Positions 31,337 to 32,240 of a stretch of 32,240 nucleotides of DNA are shown here, piece after piece. Each line of letters begins with the position of its first letter. Position 1 is the stretch's first letter. Where the stretch lies: assembly GCA_020848615.1 (NCBI GenBank), contig JADLHW010000121.1, forward strand, positions 1 to 32,240, written 5' to 3'. The position numbers and the translations under genes are program-made. A model generated the notes under the pieces. It saw only the letters and a list, made by a program, of their open reading frames with translations, was not told where the DNA came from and made no database searches. Source of the stretch: Thermoleophilia bacterium. Lineage in GTDB: Bacteria > Actinomycetota > Thermoleophilia > Miltoncostaeales > Miltoncostaeaceae.

Positions 31337-31376
31337 CGGATCACCCGCCCGTCGCATCGCGACACCCGGTGATCCG
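31337..31376. repeat. Nested inverted repeat between tatC and the ferritin-like gene
   Basis: Outer arms CGGATCACC (31337-31345) and GGTGATCCG (31368-31376) enclose inner arms GTCGC (31351-31355) and GCGAC (31359-31363) with an ATC loop. It lies between two divergent starts (31278 and 31461), so it could be an operator, a leader hairpin or a cruciform rather than a terminator. Confidence 0.5.
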
Positions 31377-31460
31377 ATCCCGGGTGAGGCACGAAGAACG
31401 GCCCGTACCGGGGGCCACGGGGCGTCCGGGACAGGTCGAACCCCACACAGGAGACATCCG

Positions 31461-32045
31461 ATGACCGACGTCAACCGCGCGCAGTTCCTCACCCGCGGCG
31501 CCGCGGGCGGCCTCGCCCTCGTCGCGGGCGGATCCGTCCTCGGCCTCGCCGCCGGACAGGCCGCCGGCGCGACCGCCGCGGGGGACGTGGCGATCGCCAA
31601 GCTCGCCGCCACCGCCGAGCTGCTGGCCGTGGACTTCTACTCCCGCGCCATCGCCTCGCGGAAGTTCGTGGGCGACGAGCGGGAGTACCTCGTCGACGCC
31701 CGCCGCAACGAACGCGACCACTACCGGGCCCTCGCGAAGGTCCTGGGCTCCGGCGCGCCGAAGGGCCTGGGCTTCCAGTACCCGAAGGGCGCGTTCGCGA
31801 GCCGCAGGTCGATCGCCAAGCTCGGCGTCGCCCTGGAGACCGCGTTCGTGGGCGCCTACCTCGGCGCGGTGACCGCGCTGAAGAGCAACGACCTGAAGGG
31901 CGTCGCCGCCCAGATCGGCGCCAGCGAGGCCCAGCACCTGTCCGTGTTCTCCGAGATCTCCCTGGACGACCCCGTCGGGATCTCGTTCCCGAGGGCCCTC
32001 ACCGCCGCCCAGGCGACGAAGGCCGTCACCCCGTTCCTGGCGTGA
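31461..32045 (+). CDS. Exported ferritin-like domain protein
   Basis: 194 aa. The N-terminus (MTDVNRAQFLTRGAAGGLAL then an AG-rich hydrophobic stretch ending near AAGATAAG) looks like a signal sequence related to the Tat type, but with single rather than paired Arg. The mature part is a four-helix ferritin-like domain: AELLAVDFYSRA, ARRNERDHYRALAK (E..H), ALETAFVGAYLGAV and ASEAQHLSVFSEI (E..H), which supply carboxylate and His ligands for a possible di-iron site. It resembles the Ferritin_2 / desiccation-related group. AGGAGAC precedes ATG 31461. A strong hairpin follows the stop. Role unknown. Confidence 0.83.
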   Translation: MTDVNRAQFLTRGAAGGLALVAGGSVLGLAAGQAAGATAAGDVAIAKLAATAELLAVDFYSRAIASRKFVGDEREYLVDARRNERDHYRALAKVLGSGAPKGLGFQYPKGAFASRRSIAKLGVALETAFVGAYLGAVTALKSNDLKGVAAQIGASEAQHLSVFSEISLDDPVGISFPRALTAAQATKAVTPFLA

Positions 32046-32054
32046 CCCCGGCGG

Positions 32055-32080
32055 GTGGGGGCGCCGTCCGGCGCCCCCAC
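32055..32080. terminator. Hairpin between the ferritin-like gene and the right-edge gene
   Basis: Perfect 11 bp stem GTGGGGGCGCC / GGCGCCCCCAC with a 4 nt GTCC loop, between two convergent genes. No T-tract; probably acts in both directions. Confidence 0.7.
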
Positions 32081-32087
32081 CGCGGGC

Positions 32088-32240
32088 TCAGGCCCCCACG
32101 TTCAGCGTGACCGTCATCCCGCCCGCCGCGTCGCCGGTCACGGTGCCCAGCTGCGTGGCGTACCCGTCGGCGAACACCATGTCCGTGTCGAGCGACACCC
32201 CGCCGAGGTTCGCCAGGCTCTGCGCGTAGCCGTCCGCCGC
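32088..32240 (-). CDS. Partial protein, C-terminal 50 residues (function unknown)
   Basis: Open frame from the window edge to a TGA at 32090-32088. The visible part contains ADGYAQSLANLGGVSLDTD and ADGYATQLGTVTGDAAGG, a loosely repeated ADGYA unit, and ends TVTLNVGA. The composition (Gly, Thr, Val, Asp) suggests an exported beta-rich protein or ferritin-like relative. The N-terminal part is outside the window, so no family can be given. It is convergent with the ferritin-like gene. Confidence 0.5.
   Translation of the reverse strand, partial: AADGYAQSLANLGGVSLDTDMVFADGYATQLGTVTGDAAGGMTVTLNVGA

Overview
The window is about 32 kb of very GC-rich DNA with dense, often 1-4 nt overlapping genes and many GTG starts. 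The gene set points to an actinobacterium: futalosine-type menaquinone synthesis, a menaquinol-oxidising Rieske/cytochrome b complex, an actinobacterial-type Dcd, TatA/TatC and leaderless-looking genes. The Bacillus-like cytochrome b arrangement and the hemB-ahbAB-hemL order suggest a deep-branching class such as Thermoleophilia rather than a classical Streptomyces/Mycobacterium type. That placement is an inference. No insertion sequence, prophage, CRISPR array or rRNA gene is visible.

Layout. 1-420: gene-free, with two copies of a roughly 160 bp imperfect direct repeat. 460-3063 (minus): UDP-GlcNAc 2-epimerase, a YmdB-type phosphodiesterase and a membrane-anchored degenerate LytM/M23-like protein. 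3149-6436 (plus): AI-2E-family permease and an ABC ATPase/permease pair. 6449-7720: aat diverging from a winged-helix/degenerate nucleotidyltransferase protein. 7879-13220 (plus): hemB, fused ahbAB, hemL, a 168-aa protein resembling part of a polyprenyl synthase, and a UbiD decarboxylase, all joined by 4 nt overlaps. 13217-15067 (minus): secreted alpha/beta hydrolase. 15245-17526 (plus): Rieske protein, cytochrome b6-type subunit and a subunit IV-cytochrome c fusion. 17703-22537 (plus): ubiX, menG, polyprenyl diphosphate synthase, a 184-aa MqnC-like protein without the radical-SAM core, mqnA and mqnC. 22553-24932 (minus): secreted protein, rhodanese, zinc-ribbon protein. 25078-26749: lipA and dcd diverging. 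26753-29302: small membrane protein (minus), then tatA, an amidohydrolase and a TPR protein (plus). 29335-29407: tRNA-Lys(CTT). 29804-31278 (minus): membrane protein and tatC. 31461-32045 (plus): ferritin-like protein. A partial minus-strand gene runs off the right edge.

How it fits together. Much of the window serves one respiratory theme. Heme synthesis (hemB, hemL and the siroheme-decarboxylase-like ahbAB), menaquinone synthesis (mqnA, mqnC, ubiX/ubiD, polyprenyl synthase, menG and possibly the amidohydrolase as aminodeoxyfutalosine deaminase) and the menaquinol:cytochrome c reductase that uses both cofactors lie side by side. Tat genes, which typically export Rieske proteins, are a few kb away.

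The most unusual content is a pair of small, translationally coupled proteins in this cluster. Each looks like a shortened, catalytically dead relative of an enzyme encoded nearby: the 184-aa protein of MqnC, and (less surely) the 168-aa protein of the polyprenyl diphosphate synthase. Also notable are the fused AhbA-AhbB next to hemB/hemL, a 26 bp palindrome upstream of hemB with related half-sites at the adjacent regulator's promoter, and a set of -10-like boxes only 6-11 nt before start codons.
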